Positions 33,915 through 42,529 of a stretch of 64,000 bases of DNA are shown here, piece by piece. This DNA is from DASRBO01 sp035653595 (GTDB taxonomy: Bacteria > Actinomycetota > Acidimicrobiia > Acidimicrobiales > JAJPHE01). Both the position numbers and the translations under genes were made by a program. The notes beneath the pieces are model-generated. The model did no database searches. It saw only the letters and a program-made list of their open reading frames with translations, and was not told the DNA's origin. The stretch lies in NCBI GenBank assembly GCA_035653595.1, contig DASRBO010000104.1, forward strand, positions 1 through 64,000, read 5' to 3'. The stretch's first letter is position 1; every line of letters starts with the position of its first letter.

Positions 33915-34813
33915 CCGCTGGCCTCCAGCGCCCGGGCCAGTCGTTCCATGCCTTCGGGGCCGGGGACGGCCACCCGGGCCATGCCGGCCAGCCCGAAGGA
34001 GGTGCAGTCCCGCACCACCACGCCGTGGGGGGCCAGCCGCTCCCGCAGGCCGCCGGCGCTGGCGCACAGCACGAAGTTGGCCTCCGACGGCTGCGGTCCG
34101 AGCCCGTGGGCGCCGAGCAGATCGATGAGCTGGCGGCGCAGGCCGGCGATGGCCCCGGCCCAGGCGGGCAGGTCGGCCGTCGCCAGCAGGTCGGGCAGGG
34201 CCGACGCCGCCGGGCCGTTGACCGACCAGTGGGGCTGGTCGCCAGCCAGGGCGGCCACCAGATCCGGGGGCCCGATCACGTAGCCCAGCCGCAGGCCGGG
34301 GCAGGCGAACAGCTTGGTGAGCGAGCCCACGACGACCGACTCGGCGTCCCCCCTGGTCCAGCGGCCGGTCGCCAGCGGGTAGAACGCCTCGTCCCACACC
34401 TCGGCCGACTCGTCCGGGGCGGCCAGGCGGCCGGTGGGGTTGTGGGGGTTGGACCGCCACCGCGGGCCGCCGGCGCGGGGGTGCAGGGAGAACTCGGGCT
34501 CGTCGACCCGGCCTCCCAGCCGGGCCCCCACCAGGCTGATGGCCTCCGAGCCCCCGTTGGTGAGCAGCACCTGTTCGGGACCCACCCCGACCGCCTCGGC
34601 CAGGGCGGCGGTGGCCCGGGCGGGGTCCGGGTAGCGGCCCAGGGATCCCAGGTGGCGAGCGACTATCGACGCCGGGTCCGGGGCCAGGGGGTTGAGGCTC
34701 GCCGACAGGTCGAGGACCGTGGCCGGGTCCAGGCCCAGGGCCTCGGCCACCCGGGCCCCGTCACCGCCGTGGCCGCCGGCGGCAGGCACCGCCCGGCGGT
34801 CGAGGGTGGTCAC
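33911..34813 (-). CDS. cobC: Threonine-phosphate decarboxylase / histidinol-phosphate-like aminotransferase
   Basis: A PLP enzyme of 300 residues that makes (R)-1-amino-2-propanol phosphate, the cobalamin linker, from threonine phosphate. Features are LDLSASLNPLAPDP, TNGGSEAISLVGARL, SNPHNPTGRLA, and the PLP-binding Lys in GSLTKLFACPGLRLGY. It is at the short end for the family; the segment between GSEAIS and NPHNPTG is compact. Start GTG at 34813 overlaps the cobD stop. Position inside the cob cluster supports the assignment over HisC. Confidence 0.92.
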   Translation of the reverse strand: MTTLDRRAVPAAGGHGGDGARVAEALGLDPATVLDLSASLNPLAPDPASIVARHLGSLGRYPDPARATAALAEAVGVGPEQVLLTNGGSEAISLVGARLGGRVDEPEFSLHPRAGGPRWRSNPHNPTGRLAAPDESAEVWDEAFYPLATGRWTRGDAESVVVGSLTKLFACPGLRLGYVIGPPDLVAALAGDQPHWSVNGPAASALPDLLATADLPAWAGAIAGLRRQLIDLLGAHGLGPQPSEANFVLCASAGGLRERLAPHGVVVRDCTSFGLAGMARVAVPGPEGMERLARALEASG

Positions 34814-35703
34814 CGCCTCCGCCTCCTCGACACGCCCCAGGCGCCGAGCCCGCCGGCCAGGGCGAGGCTCACCTGACGGCTGAGGGCCACGGCGGCGGGG
34901 ATGTCCTCTGTGTCGGCCGGCCGGCCGAGGCCCAGGAAGGGACGGACCTCCACCCGCTCCCCGTAGCGGTTGGCGCCCCCGAGGCGCAGGCCGAGGGCGG
35001 CGGCGAAGGCGGCCTCGGCCACCCCGGCGTTGGGGGAGGGGTGGGCCCCGGCCTGGTGGCGGACGGCCCGCCAGATGTCGGCGGCCCGGCCCGGTCGGAC
35101 CAGGGCCACCAGGGCGGCGGTCAGGCGGGCCGGGCCCAGGTTGGCCAGGTCGTCGAGGCGGGCGCTGGCCCACCCGTAGCGGAGGTAGCGGGGGCTGCGG
35201 TGGCCCACGGTGGCATCGAGGGTGTTGACGGCGCGGTAGGCCAACGCCGCCGGTGCACCGCCCAGGGCCGCGAAGAGGGTGGGGGCCACCACGGCGTCCA
35301 CGGTGTTCTCGGCCACGGACTCGACCACCGCCCGAGCGATCTCCTTGTCGTCGAGGTCGCTGGGGTCCCGACCCACCAGGGCCGGCAGCAGGGTGCGGGC
35401 CCGCTCGAGGTCGTCGCCGGCCAGGGCGGCGTGAACGTCGAGGGCGGCCCCGGCCAGGGCCTTGTTGGCCACCGCCAGGTAGGTCGCCACCGTCGCCGAC
35501 CCGACCAACGCCCCGGCCGCCCACCCGGTGAGGGTCCCCACCCCGGCGTGGAGCACCCCGTTCCGGCGGCGGTCGGCGTAGACGGCGGACTCCACCCCGT
35601 CCATGAGCCGGCCGAAGCGGGTGAGGGGATGCGGGGTGATCGGCGGCTCGCCCAGCACCATGTCGGCCACCAGCCCGGCCGCCGCCGCCAGCGGGCTCAC
35701 CAT
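34810..35703 (-). CDS. cobD: Adenosylcobinamide-phosphate synthase (CbiB/CobD)
   Basis: Integral membrane enzyme that joins the aminopropanol linker to adenosylcobyric acid. 297 residues with MVSPLAAAAGLVADMVLGEP, LTRFGRLMDGVE, the family motif VESVAENTVDAVVAP, YRAVNTLDATVGHRSPRY and NAGVAEAAFAAAL. Several hydrophobic segments are present. The ATG at 35703 overlaps the cobS stop by seven bases; the next GTG (35700) forms a GTGA junction and is an alternative start. Confidence 0.95.
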   Translation of the reverse strand: MVSPLAAAAGLVADMVLGEPPITPHPLTRFGRLMDGVESAVYADRRRNGVLHAGVGTLTGWAAGALVGSATVATYLAVANKALAGAALDVHAALAGDDLERARTLLPALVGRDPSDLDDKEIARAVVESVAENTVDAVVAPTLFAALGGAPAALAYRAVNTLDATVGHRSPRYLRYGWASARLDDLANLGPARLTAALVALVRPGRAADIWRAVRHQAGAHPSPNAGVAEAAFAAALGLRLGGANRYGERVEVRPFLGLGRPADTEDIPAAVALSRQVSLALAGGLGAWGVSRRRRR

Positions 35704-36404
35704 CGGGCCGCCGCCACCATCAGGCCGACCGTCTCGGCGATCAGGCCGGCCGCCCCGAGCACGTCTCCGGTGAAGCCGCCCACCCGCCGGACGGCCAGGC
35801 CGACGACGGCGGCGAACCCGGCAGCGGCGGCGGCCACCGACGCCGGCCCGGCCACCACCCGCCACCCCGTCGCCAGGGCCAGCGACGCCGCCAGGGCCAG
35901 CCCGAGGAGCCCGACCGGAACGGCCACCCCGGTGAAGGCGGCGGCCAGCCCCTCCTCGCCCCGGGCGTAGCGCAGGCGGCCGGGGACGGCGGCCATGGCC
36001 GAGCGGGAGGCGCACCACAGCCCGCCCAGCAGCAGGGGGGCGGGGGCCAGCACGCTGAGGGCCGCCCACCGGGCCAGCAGGGTGGCCGCCGACGCCCCCA
36101 TCCCGAACGCCCCCACGTCCGGGGTTCGCATCACCTCCAGCCGGCGCTGCTGGCTCAGGTGGGGAAGCAGCCCGTCGGCGCTGTCGGCCAGGCCGTCGAG
36201 GTGCAGCAGCCCGGTCAGGGCGAGGTCGGCGGCCACCACAACGGCCGCCGCCACCGCCGGCGGCCACACCCGGCTGGCCCCCCACCAGACGGCGCCGAGG
36301 AGAAGGCCGAGGCCGGCGCCGACCACCGGGAACCACCGCAGGGTCGACGGCCGGGGCCGGCCGCCACGGCCGAGCACGGTCAGGAACGAGACGGCGTCGA
36401 ACAC
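35697..36404 (-). CDS. cobS: Adenosylcobinamide-GDP ribazoletransferase
   Basis: Membrane enzyme that joins adenosylcobinamide-GDP with alpha-ribazole in the last assembly step. The 235-residue protein starts MFDAVSFLTVLGRGG, has the catalytic LHLDGLADSADGLLPH motif and RTPDVGAFGMGASAA, and is otherwise hydrophobic with many Ala/Leu membrane helices. GTG start, three bases after cobU. Length is typical. Confidence 0.95.
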   Translation of the reverse strand: MFDAVSFLTVLGRGGRPRPSTLRWFPVVGAGLGLLLGAVWWGASRVWPPAVAAAVVVAADLALTGLLHLDGLADSADGLLPHLSQQRRLEVMRTPDVGAFGMGASAATLLARWAALSVLAPAPLLLGGLWCASRSAMAAVPGRLRYARGEEGLAAAFTGVAVPVGLLGLALAASLALATGWRVVAGPASVAAAAAGFAAVVGLAVRRVGGFTGDVLGAAGLIAETVGLMVAAARW

Positions 36405-36407
36405 GAA

Positions 36408-36899
36408 TCAGCCCACGGCGTCGAGGCGCAGGACCCGTCCCGCCACCACCAGCAGCACCTCGTCGGCCACCGCCGCCACCGACCTGTTGAGCAGGCCCAG
36501 GGCGTCGCGGAAGTGCCGCCCCGCCTCGGTGGAGGGGTGCACTCCCAGGCCCACCTCGTCGGACACGACCACCGCCGGATGGTCCCGCTGGCTGAGGGCC
36601 TGGGCCAGCTCGTCGCCGTCGGCCCGGAAGCCGGCCTGGCGGGCCAGCCACACGCCGAGGCCGTCGACCAGGACCGGGCCCTCGAGGGCGCGCACCAGCC
36701 CGGCCAGGTCGGCTTCGGACTCGACCGTCGACCACTGCGGTGGCCGCCGGCGGCGGTGGGCCTCGATGCGCTCGGCCATCTCCTCGTCGGTGACCGTGGC
36801 GGTGGCGACGTAGGTGACGGCCGGTCCCAGCCGGGCGGCGAGGCGCTCGGCCACCTCGGACTTGCCCGAGCGGGCGCCGCCCAGCACCAGGGTGATCAC
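36408..36899 (-). CDS. cobU: Adenosylcobinamide kinase / adenosylcobinamide-phosphate guanylyltransferase
   Basis: The 163-residue protein has the P-loop LVLGGARSGKSEVAERL at the start, the guanylylation region RIEAHRRRRPPQWSTVE with a candidate His, and the signature VVVSDEVGLGVHPSTEAGR. It phosphorylates cobinamide and activates it with GTP for CobS. GTG start at 36899. First gene of the leftward cob cluster; 41 bases separate it from divergent cobO. Confidence 0.96.
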   Translation of the reverse strand: MITLVLGGARSGKSEVAERLAARLGPAVTYVATATVTDEEMAERIEAHRRRRPPQWSTVESEADLAGLVRALEGPVLVDGLGVWLARQAGFRADGDELAQALSQRDHPAVVVSDEVGLGVHPSTEAGRHFRDALGLLNRSVAAVADEVLLVVAGRVLRLDAVG

Positions 36900-36940
36900 C
36901 GGGGGATCATCCCACGGCCACCCGGCCGTAGTGTTCGGTC

Positions 36941-37465
36941 ATGGTGCGGGTGCCGTCGGTCGTGCTGGTGAACACCGGCAACGGGAAGGGCAAGTCCTCC
37001 GCCGCCTTCGGGGTCATGGCCCGGGGCTGGGCCCGGGGGTGGAACGTCGCCGTGGTCCAGTTCGTCAAGGGCGGCAAATGGAAGACCGGGGAGCGCAAGC
37101 TGGCCGACCACCTCGGCATCGAGTGGCACACCCTCGGCGACGGCTTCACCTGGGAGTCCACCGACCTCGACGAGACGGCCGCCAAGGGCCGCCACGCCTG
37201 GGAGGTGGCGGCGGCCAAGCTGGCCTCGGGCGACTACCAGCTGCTGATACTCGACGAGCTCACCTACGCCGTGTCCTACGGCTGGGTGCCGGTGGAGGAG
37301 GTGGTCGCCGGGGTGAGGGGGCGGGCGCCATCGACCAATGTCGTCATCACCGGGCGCAACGCCGCCCCCGAGCTGATCGAGCTGGCGGACACCGTGACCG
37401 AGATGCAGGTGGTCAAGCACGCCTACCAGCAGGGCATCAAGGCCATCAAGGGCATCGAGTACTGA
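36941..37465 (+). CDS. cobO: Cob(I)yrinic acid a,c-diamide adenosyltransferase (CobO/CobA type)
   Basis: Transfers the adenosyl group of ATP to cobalt. 174 residues with the P-loop VNTGNGKGKSSAAFGVMAR, VAVVQFVKGGKWKTGE, and the acidic motif LLILDELTYAVSYGW. ATG at 36941. It is divergent from cobU, so both sides of the 41-base gap belong to cobalamin synthesis. The gap is far too short for a cobalamin riboswitch. Confidence 0.96.
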   Translation: MVRVPSVVLVNTGNGKGKSSAAFGVMARGWARGWNVAVVQFVKGGKWKTGERKLADHLGIEWHTLGDGFTWESTDLDETAAKGRHAWEVAAAKLASGDYQLLILDELTYAVSYGWVPVEEVVAGVRGRAPSTNVVITGRNAAPELIELADTVTEMQVVKHAYQQGIKAIKGIEY

Positions 37466-37493
37466 CCGCAGCGCCGGCCGGATGGCGGCTCTG

Positions 37494-38315
37494 TCAGCGC
37501 TGCTCCGCCACGCAGCGGTTCACCAGCTCCCCTATACCGTCGATGGCGGTGGTCACGACCTGGCCCGGTCGCAGGAAGAGTGGCGGGGTGCGGCTGGCCC
37601 CGACCCCGGCCGGGGTGCCGGTCGAGATCAGATCGCCGGGCTGGAGGGTGAGGATGGTGCTGATGTAGGCGACCACCTCGGCCGGCTTGAACAGCAGGTC
37701 GGCGGTGTTGGCCTCCTGCATGACCTGGTCGTCGACCAGGCAGCGCACCGCGAGAGCGCCGGCGTGGTCGATCTCGTCCGGGCTGACCAGGACAGGGCCG
37801 ACCGGGGTGGTCGACTCGAAGGTCTTGCCCTGGAGCCACTGCAGGGTGCGGTTCTGCCAGTCGCGCACGCTGATGTCGTTGACCACCGTGTAGCCGGCGA
37901 TGGCGGCGCTGGCCTCGTTCCGGTCGGCGTGACGCAGTGGGCGGCCGATGACCACACCCAGCTCCACCTCCCAGTCCACCTGGTCCGATGCCGAGGGAAG
38001 CACGATCGGGTCGCGGGGCCCGATGATCGCCTCGGTGAACTTGGCGAACAGGGTGGGGTAGCGGGGAAGCTCGCGGGCCGTCTCCTCGATGTGGCTGCGG
38101 TAGTTGAGGCCGAGGCAGATCACCTTCCCGCCCCGCACCACCGGGGCCAGGTCGACCTCGTCGAGGCGGTGGCGGGGCCCCCGGCCAGCGGCCGCCGCCC
38201 CGCCGGCCAGCAGCAGCGAGCGCACATCGGGGGCGCCCAGCTCCTCCACCTCGTCGCCTTCCACCCGGGCCGCCACCGTCGAGCCGTCCGGTCGCCGCAG
38301 GGTCGCCAGTCTCAT
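37494..38315 (-). CDS. Fumarylacetoacetate hydrolase (FAH)-family protein
   Basis: 273 residues with the FAH-family core: CLGLNYRSHIEETARELPRY, EVELGVVIGRPLRHADRNEA, VVNDISVRDWQ, and the C-terminal LQPGDLISTGTPAGVG. The acidic metal ligands (VELGVVIG, NDIS) are present. This short form includes acylpyruvases, oxaloacetate decarboxylases and HpcE-like isomerases; true fumarylacetoacetase is longer (about 420). It is the last gene of a four-gene overlapping unit with sugar enzymes, yet only 3.3 kb from tyrosine-degradation genes, so its substrate is ambiguous. ATG overlaps the preceding stop (ATGA). Confidence 0.9.
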   Translation of the reverse strand: MRLATLRRPDGSTVAARVEGDEVEELGAPDVRSLLLAGGAAAAGRGPRHRLDEVDLAPVVRGGKVICLGLNYRSHIEETARELPRYPTLFAKFTEAIIGPRDPIVLPSASDQVDWEVELGVVIGRPLRHADRNEASAAIAGYTVVNDISVRDWQNRTLQWLQGKTFESTTPVGPVLVSPDEIDHAGALAVRCLVDDQVMQEANTADLLFKPAEVVAYISTILTLQPGDLISTGTPAGVGASRTPPLFLRPGQVVTTAIDGIGELVNRCVAEQR

Positions 38316-39430
38316 CCCATCACCTCGGCATCGTCGGCCGGCGACACTCCCACCGTGGCCAGGGCGTCGAGCAGAGAGCGCGCCCACGCCCCCGGATCGG
38401 GCCGCTCGACGCTCGCCACCTGGTGGCGGCCGGCCTCGATGATCCCCTTGGCCGCCTCGGCGATCAGCGCCGGCTTCACCGCCACCACGCTCGCCCCGCC
38501 CCGGGCCAGCTCCAGCTGGAGGTTCTCCCGACCGTGGCCGGGCACGGTGTCGAGCAGCAGCAGCGGCCGGCCCACCAGCCTGGCCTCGGTGCAGGTGTCC
38601 CCCGGGGTCGTCACCACCAGGTCGGCCGCTGCCATCAGCTCCGGTATGCGGTCGGTGAAGCCGAAGGCGGTGATGTCGGGGCGGCCCCCGGCCACCATCT
38701 CGAGGCGGGCGGCCAGAGCCCGGTTGGTGCCGGCGACGGCGAGCACGTGGAGCCCGGAGTCGGCCAGGGCAACTGCGATCCGTTCCAGCGGGGCCATGCC
38801 CCAGGCCCCGGCCATGACCACGGCGCAGCCTGACCCGGCGGGCACGCCCAGGGCGGCCCGGGCCTCGGCCCGGGTCGGAGGCGAATAGAAGGCCGGGCGG
38901 GCGGCCGCCGGCAGCACGGTGACGGTGGCGTCGGGCCGGTGGTAGGAGATGAAGGCGGCCGACATGTCCGAGGTCACCAGGAACAGGTCGGTGCCGGGGT
39001 GGGTCCACAGGGCGTGGGGGCAGGCGTCGGTGCAGTAGACGACCGAGTGCAGCCAGGGCTGGGCGGCCTTGAGCCGGTCGGCGGCGGCGGCCCCGGTGGC
39101 GAAGACCGAAAGCAGCAGCTCGGCCGGCCGTCGGCTGAGCAGCTCGGCCAGGGGCCCGACCAGCTGGCGGGCCGCCGCCCGGTCGAGGAGGCGGGCCACG
39201 GGGCTGCCGGTGCGCAGCTGGCTGAAGTGGAAGGCGTCGTAGACGCCGGGGACGGCCATGAGGGTGCGCATGATGCCCCGCCCGGCCCGGCTGGAGGCCC
39301 GCCCCAGCATGTCCATGCAGTCGACGATGTCGGCCTCCCAGCCGGCGCCAGCGAGGGCCGACGCGCACGCCTCGGCCACCACGTCGTGGCCCATGCCGAT
39401 CGAGCCGGAGAGGACCAGGGCCCGGCTCAC
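38312..39430 (-). CDS. MGDG-synthase/MurG-like glycosyltransferase (GT28)
   Basis: 372 residues. The N-terminal Rossmann half matches the MGDG-synthase domain (LSGSIGMGHDVVAEACASAL, then ADIVDCMDMLGRAS), and the C-terminal half matches GT28: VVMAGAWGMAPLERIAVAL, FGFTDRIPELMAAADLVVT, and the UDP-sugar site TPGDTCTEARLVGRPLLLL. Relatives add sugars to diacylglycerol or undecaprenyl-linked acceptors, so a glycolipid product is likely. GTG at 39430 overlaps the epimerase stop (GTGA). Confidence 0.9.
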   Translation of the reverse strand: MSRALVLSGSIGMGHDVVAEACASALAGAGWEADIVDCMDMLGRASSRAGRGIMRTLMAVPGVYDAFHFSQLRTGSPVARLLDRAAARQLVGPLAELLSRRPAELLLSVFATGAAAADRLKAAQPWLHSVVYCTDACPHALWTHPGTDLFLVTSDMSAAFISYHRPDATVTVLPAAARPAFYSPPTRAEARAALGVPAGSGCAVVMAGAWGMAPLERIAVALADSGLHVLAVAGTNRALAARLEMVAGGRPDITAFGFTDRIPELMAAADLVVTTPGDTCTEARLVGRPLLLLDTVPGHGRENLQLELARGGASVVAVKPALIAEAAKGIIEAGRHQVASVERPDPGAWARSLLDALATVGVSPADDAEVMG

Positions 39431-40356
39431 GCCGGCGCGGCGCCGGCGTGGCCGCCGGTGGCCCGGTACCACTCGAGGTACCGGCGCAGCCCCTCCTTGA
39501 ACGGGGTGTGGGGGTGCCAGCCCAGCAGCTCGGCCGCCCGCCCCACCTCGACGTCGCGGCCGCGGAAGTCCCCTGCCCGGGCCGGCTGGGTCACCACCTC
39601 CACGTCGCCAAGCAGGTCGCGGACCGCCTCGGCGATCTGGCGCACCGTCACCCGTTCCTCGCCGTCGAGGGCAAGCACCTGGTTGGCGGCCGCCGGCGAC
39701 AGGGCCAGCACGTGCGCCTGGGCCAGGTCCTCGACGTAGAGGTAGCGCCGGTACTGGGAGCCGTCGCCGCTGATGGTGAGGGGCTTGCCCTCGAGGCCAA
39801 GGTGGACGAAGCGTGCCACGACCAGCTCCGGTCGCATGCCCGGGCCGTAGGGGATGCCGTAGCGGAGGATGGTGTAGTCCAGCCCGTAGAGGTCGTGGTA
39901 GCTCTGCACCAGCATTTCGGCGGCGATCTTGCTGGCCGTGTAGACGTGGTTGACCGAGGTCGGCTGCAGCGGCGAGTCCTCGTCGATCGCCCCCTCGCCC
40001 GGGGCGGCGCCGTAGACCCACACCGTGCTGGCCAGCCCGACGCGCTCGACACCGACCTGGCGGGCGGCCTCGAGCACGGTGGCGGTGCCGGCGACGTTGG
40101 TCTGGACCGTGCCGACGGGGTCCTTGACCGCCTTGTCCACATCGGACACCCCGGCCAGGTGGTAGACGACCTGGGCGTCCCTGATGGCCTCGACCAGGCC
40201 CGGGAGGTCGAGGATGTCGGTACGGATGTAGTCGGCGTTCGGCCAGGCCCGCTCGATGCGCCTGTCCACCACCACCACCTCGTGTCCCGCCCCCAGCAGC
40301 CGGGCCACAACATGGCTACCGATGAACCCGCACCCGCCCGTGACGACTACCCGCAA
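39427..40356 (-). CDS. NAD-dependent epimerase/dehydratase
   Basis: Extended short-chain dehydrogenase of 309 residues starting LRVVVTGGCGFIGSHVVARL (the GxxGxxG NAD motif), with catalytic STVWVYG and Tyr-Lys in YTASKIAAE, and GISGDGSQYRRYLYVEDLA-like substrate region. TTG at 40356 is the start: GGAGAG lies just upstream and a longer frame overlaps the preceding gene. It probably makes or modifies a nucleotide sugar for the neighbouring glycosyltransferase. Confidence 0.93.
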   Translation of the reverse strand: MRVVVTGGCGFIGSHVVARLLGAGHEVVVVDRRIERAWPNADYIRTDILDLPGLVEAIRDAQVVYHLAGVSDVDKAVKDPVGTVQTNVAGTATVLEAARQVGVERVGLASTVWVYGAAPGEGAIDEDSPLQPTSVNHVYTASKIAAEMLVQSYHDLYGLDYTILRYGIPYGPGMRPELVVARFVHLGLEGKPLTISGDGSQYRRYLYVEDLAQAHVLALSPAAANQVLALDGEERVTVRQIAEAVRDLLGDVEVVTQPARAGDFRGRDVEVGRAAELLGWHPHTPFKEGLRRYLEWYRATGGHAGAAPA

Positions 40357-40366
40357 CCGACTCTCC

Positions 40367-41485
40367 TCACATGCTCCGGTAGACGCGCCCGAAGGACTCA
40401 AGCACGTGGTCTACCTCGGCATCGGACATGTCCGAATGCACAGGCAGGCAGATCTGGCGGGCGCACACGTCCTCGGCGGCGGGGAGGGGCCCGTCGGCGT
40501 AGCCGGCGAAGACCGGCTGCAGGTGCAGCGGGGTGGCGTAGACCTCACCGCTAAGGCTCACGTCGGCCTCGGTGCTGAGCCTCTTCTTGAGCTGGTCCCG
40601 ATCGACGGCGGGATCGATGAGGGCCATGTACTTGTAGTAGTTGCTCCGGCAGCCCGCCGGCTCGAGGATCGGCTCGATGCCTTCCATGCTCGACAGGGCC
40701 TCGTCGTAGCGTCGGGCGACCGAGCGCCGCACCGAAATGGCGCGGTCGATGGCACCGAGGTGCACCAGGCCGACCGCCGCGCTCAGCTCGCTCATCCGCC
40801 AGGCGTAGCCCAGCCTCACGTGGTCGTTGGTGGCGAAGTTGCCCTTGCCCTGGTCGCGGTAGATCGTGGCCTCGTCCCGTAGCTCGTGGTCGGCGGTGAG
40901 GATCATGCCGCCCTCGCCCGCCGCCACCACCTTGGTGGGGTAGAACGAGAAGCCGGCGGCCACGCCGAAGCTGCCTGCCGGTCGGCCGTCGTAGGAGGAG
41001 CCGTGGGCGTGGGCGGCGTCCTCGACCAGGACCACCCCCCTGGCGTCGCACAGGGAACGGATGGCGTCGACCTCGGGAGTGATCATGCCCCCGATGTGGA
41101 CCAGCATCACCGCCGCCGTGTCGGGGCCGAGCGCGGCCTCTACCGACGCCGCGTCCATGGCCATGGTGGTAGGGGATACATCGGCGAACACCGGCCGGGC
41201 TCCGGCGTGCACCACCGCCCCGGCCGAGGCGTAGAAGGTGTTGGCCGGCAGGACCACCTCCCGACCGCCCACCCCGACGGCTCGCAGGATGATCTCAAGG
41301 GCCGCCGTCCCGCTGGCCACCCCCACGCCGTGGGCGGCCTGGTGGCGCTGGGCGAAGGCCGTCTCGAACCGGGCGGTGAGAGGTCCCAGAGTGAGGCTGC
41401 CGCTGGCCAGGCTCTGGTCCACCAACGCCAGGACCTCGCCTCGCTGAGCCTCGTCGAAGACCACCCGTGCCGCCGGAACCCTCAC
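40367..41485 (-). CDS. DegT/DnrJ/EryC1/StrS-family PLP aminotransferase
   Basis: 372 residues from the GTG at 41485, which has GGAGGA close upstream. Family features are LALVDQSLASGSLTLGP, GVASGTAALEIILRAVG, LVEDAAHAHGSSYDGRP and the PLP Lys in FSFYPTKVVAAGEGGM, followed by RDQGKGNFATNDHVRLGYA. Most members are nucleotide-sugar aminotransferases. It heads a unit with an epimerase and a glycosyltransferase, fitting synthesis of an amino-sugar for a glycolipid or surface glycan. Confidence 0.93.
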   Translation of the reverse strand: MRVPAARVVFDEAQRGEVLALVDQSLASGSLTLGPLTARFETAFAQRHQAAHGVGVASGTAALEIILRAVGVGGREVVLPANTFYASAGAVVHAGARPVFADVSPTTMAMDAASVEAALGPDTAAVMLVHIGGMITPEVDAIRSLCDARGVVLVEDAAHAHGSSYDGRPAGSFGVAAGFSFYPTKVVAAGEGGMILTADHELRDEATIYRDQGKGNFATNDHVRLGYAWRMSELSAAVGLVHLGAIDRAISVRRSVARRYDEALSSMEGIEPILEPAGCRSNYYKYMALIDPAVDRDQLKKRLSTEADVSLSGEVYATPLHLQPVFAGYADGPLPAAEDVCARQICLPVHSDMSDAEVDHVLESFGRVYRSM

Positions 41486-41637
41486 GGGTCCTCCTCCCTG
41501 GGAATTTGTTCCGGGGACCGTAGCTTGCCCGAACGGCGGGCCGCCCAATCGGGCTGAGGACCGTCGGGCGGGGTCCGGTGGCCGCTCCGGGGCCGGCCAC
41601 TTGCCTATCCGGCGCCGTTGGCGCATTGTCGTACCTG

Positions 41638-42486
41638 ATGGCGACGCCGGCGTCCGGATCCGTTTACGAGCTGCCGGCGGACCACCCCGGCTTCCACGAC
41701 GCCGACTACCGCCGGAGGCGGGCCGATATCGCCGCCGTCGGCGAGGCCTACCGGCCCGGTGACGCCCTCCCGCTGGTCACCTACACGGCCGAGGAGGACG
41801 AGGTGTGGCGGCTCGTCTCCAGCGAGCTGGCGGTCAAGCACCGCCGGGCGGCCTGCCGTCAGTACCTGGAGGGGGCCGAGGCCCTGGTGCTGCCGGCGGA
41901 GCGGGTCCCCCAGCTGGCCGAGGTGGACGAGCACCTGCGGGCGCTCACCGGCTTCGGAATCCGGCCGGTGCCCGGGCTGGTCCCGTCGCGGGTCTTCTAC
42001 GCCTCGCTCGCCGAGCGGCGCTTCATGTCCACCCAGTACGTGCGTCACCACTCCGTGCCCTTCTACACACCCGAGCCCGACATCATCCACGAGATCATCG
42101 GGCACGCCAACGCCCTCGGCCACCCCGCCTTCGCCGATCTCTACGAGCTGGCCGGCCAGGCGTCCCTGCGGGCCGACACCGCTGCCGCCCACGACTTCTT
42201 CAGCCGGGTGTTCTGGTTCACCCTCGAGTTCGGCGTGGTGATGGAAGGCGCCGAGCTCAAGGCCTACGGCGCCGGGCTGCTCTCCTCCTACGCCGAAATC
42301 GACGTCTTCGCCCGGGTCGAGCTGCGCCCCTGGGACCTGCGGGCCATGGGCACCCTCGACTACGACATCACCCACTACCAGCCGGTGCTGTTCGTGGCCT
42401 CGTCGTTCGCCCAGATGGCCGACGATCTGGGGGCGTTCTTCTCCAGCTACGACGACGAGGCCCACGACCGCCTGGTGGCCGCCTGA
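41638..42486 (+). CDS. phhA: Phenylalanine 4-monooxygenase
   Basis: Pterin- and iron-dependent hydroxylation of phenylalanine to tyrosine. The 282-residue protein (ATG at 41638) shows the substrate region FGIRPVPGLVPSRVFYASLA, RRFMSTQYVRHHSVPFYTPEPD, the two iron His in IIHEIIGHANALGHP and the iron Glu further on (VFWFTLEFGVV). No regulatory ACT domain is present, as usual for bacterial enzymes. It lies next to hmgA and hpd, which complete the route to maleylacetoacetate. Confidence 0.95.
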   Translation: MATPASGSVYELPADHPGFHDADYRRRRADIAAVGEAYRPGDALPLVTYTAEEDEVWRLVSSELAVKHRRAACRQYLEGAEALVLPAERVPQLAEVDEHLRALTGFGIRPVPGLVPSRVFYASLAERRFMSTQYVRHHSVPFYTPEPDIIHEIIGHANALGHPAFADLYELAGQASLRADTAAAHDFFSRVFWFTLEFGVVMEGAELKAYGAGLLSSYAEIDVFARVELRPWDLRAMGTLDYDITHYQPVLFVASSFAQMADDLGAFFSSYDDEAHDRLVAA

Positions 42487-42501
42487 TCGCCGGTCGCCGG
42501 A

Positions 42502-42526
42502 CGCCGGGCACGGGCGGTGCCCGGCG
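42502..42526. terminator. Bidirectional hairpin between phhA and hmgA
   Basis: CGCCGGGCAC at 42502-42511 and GTGCCCGGCG at 42517-42526 form a perfect ten-pair stem with a five-base loop, placed exactly between the ends of two convergent genes. Confidence 0.75.
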
Positions 42527-42529
42527 GCG

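Noticed and set aside
36900..36940. Cobalamin riboswitch between cobU and cobO
   Set aside because: The 41-base gap is far too short and has no B12-box-like sequence.
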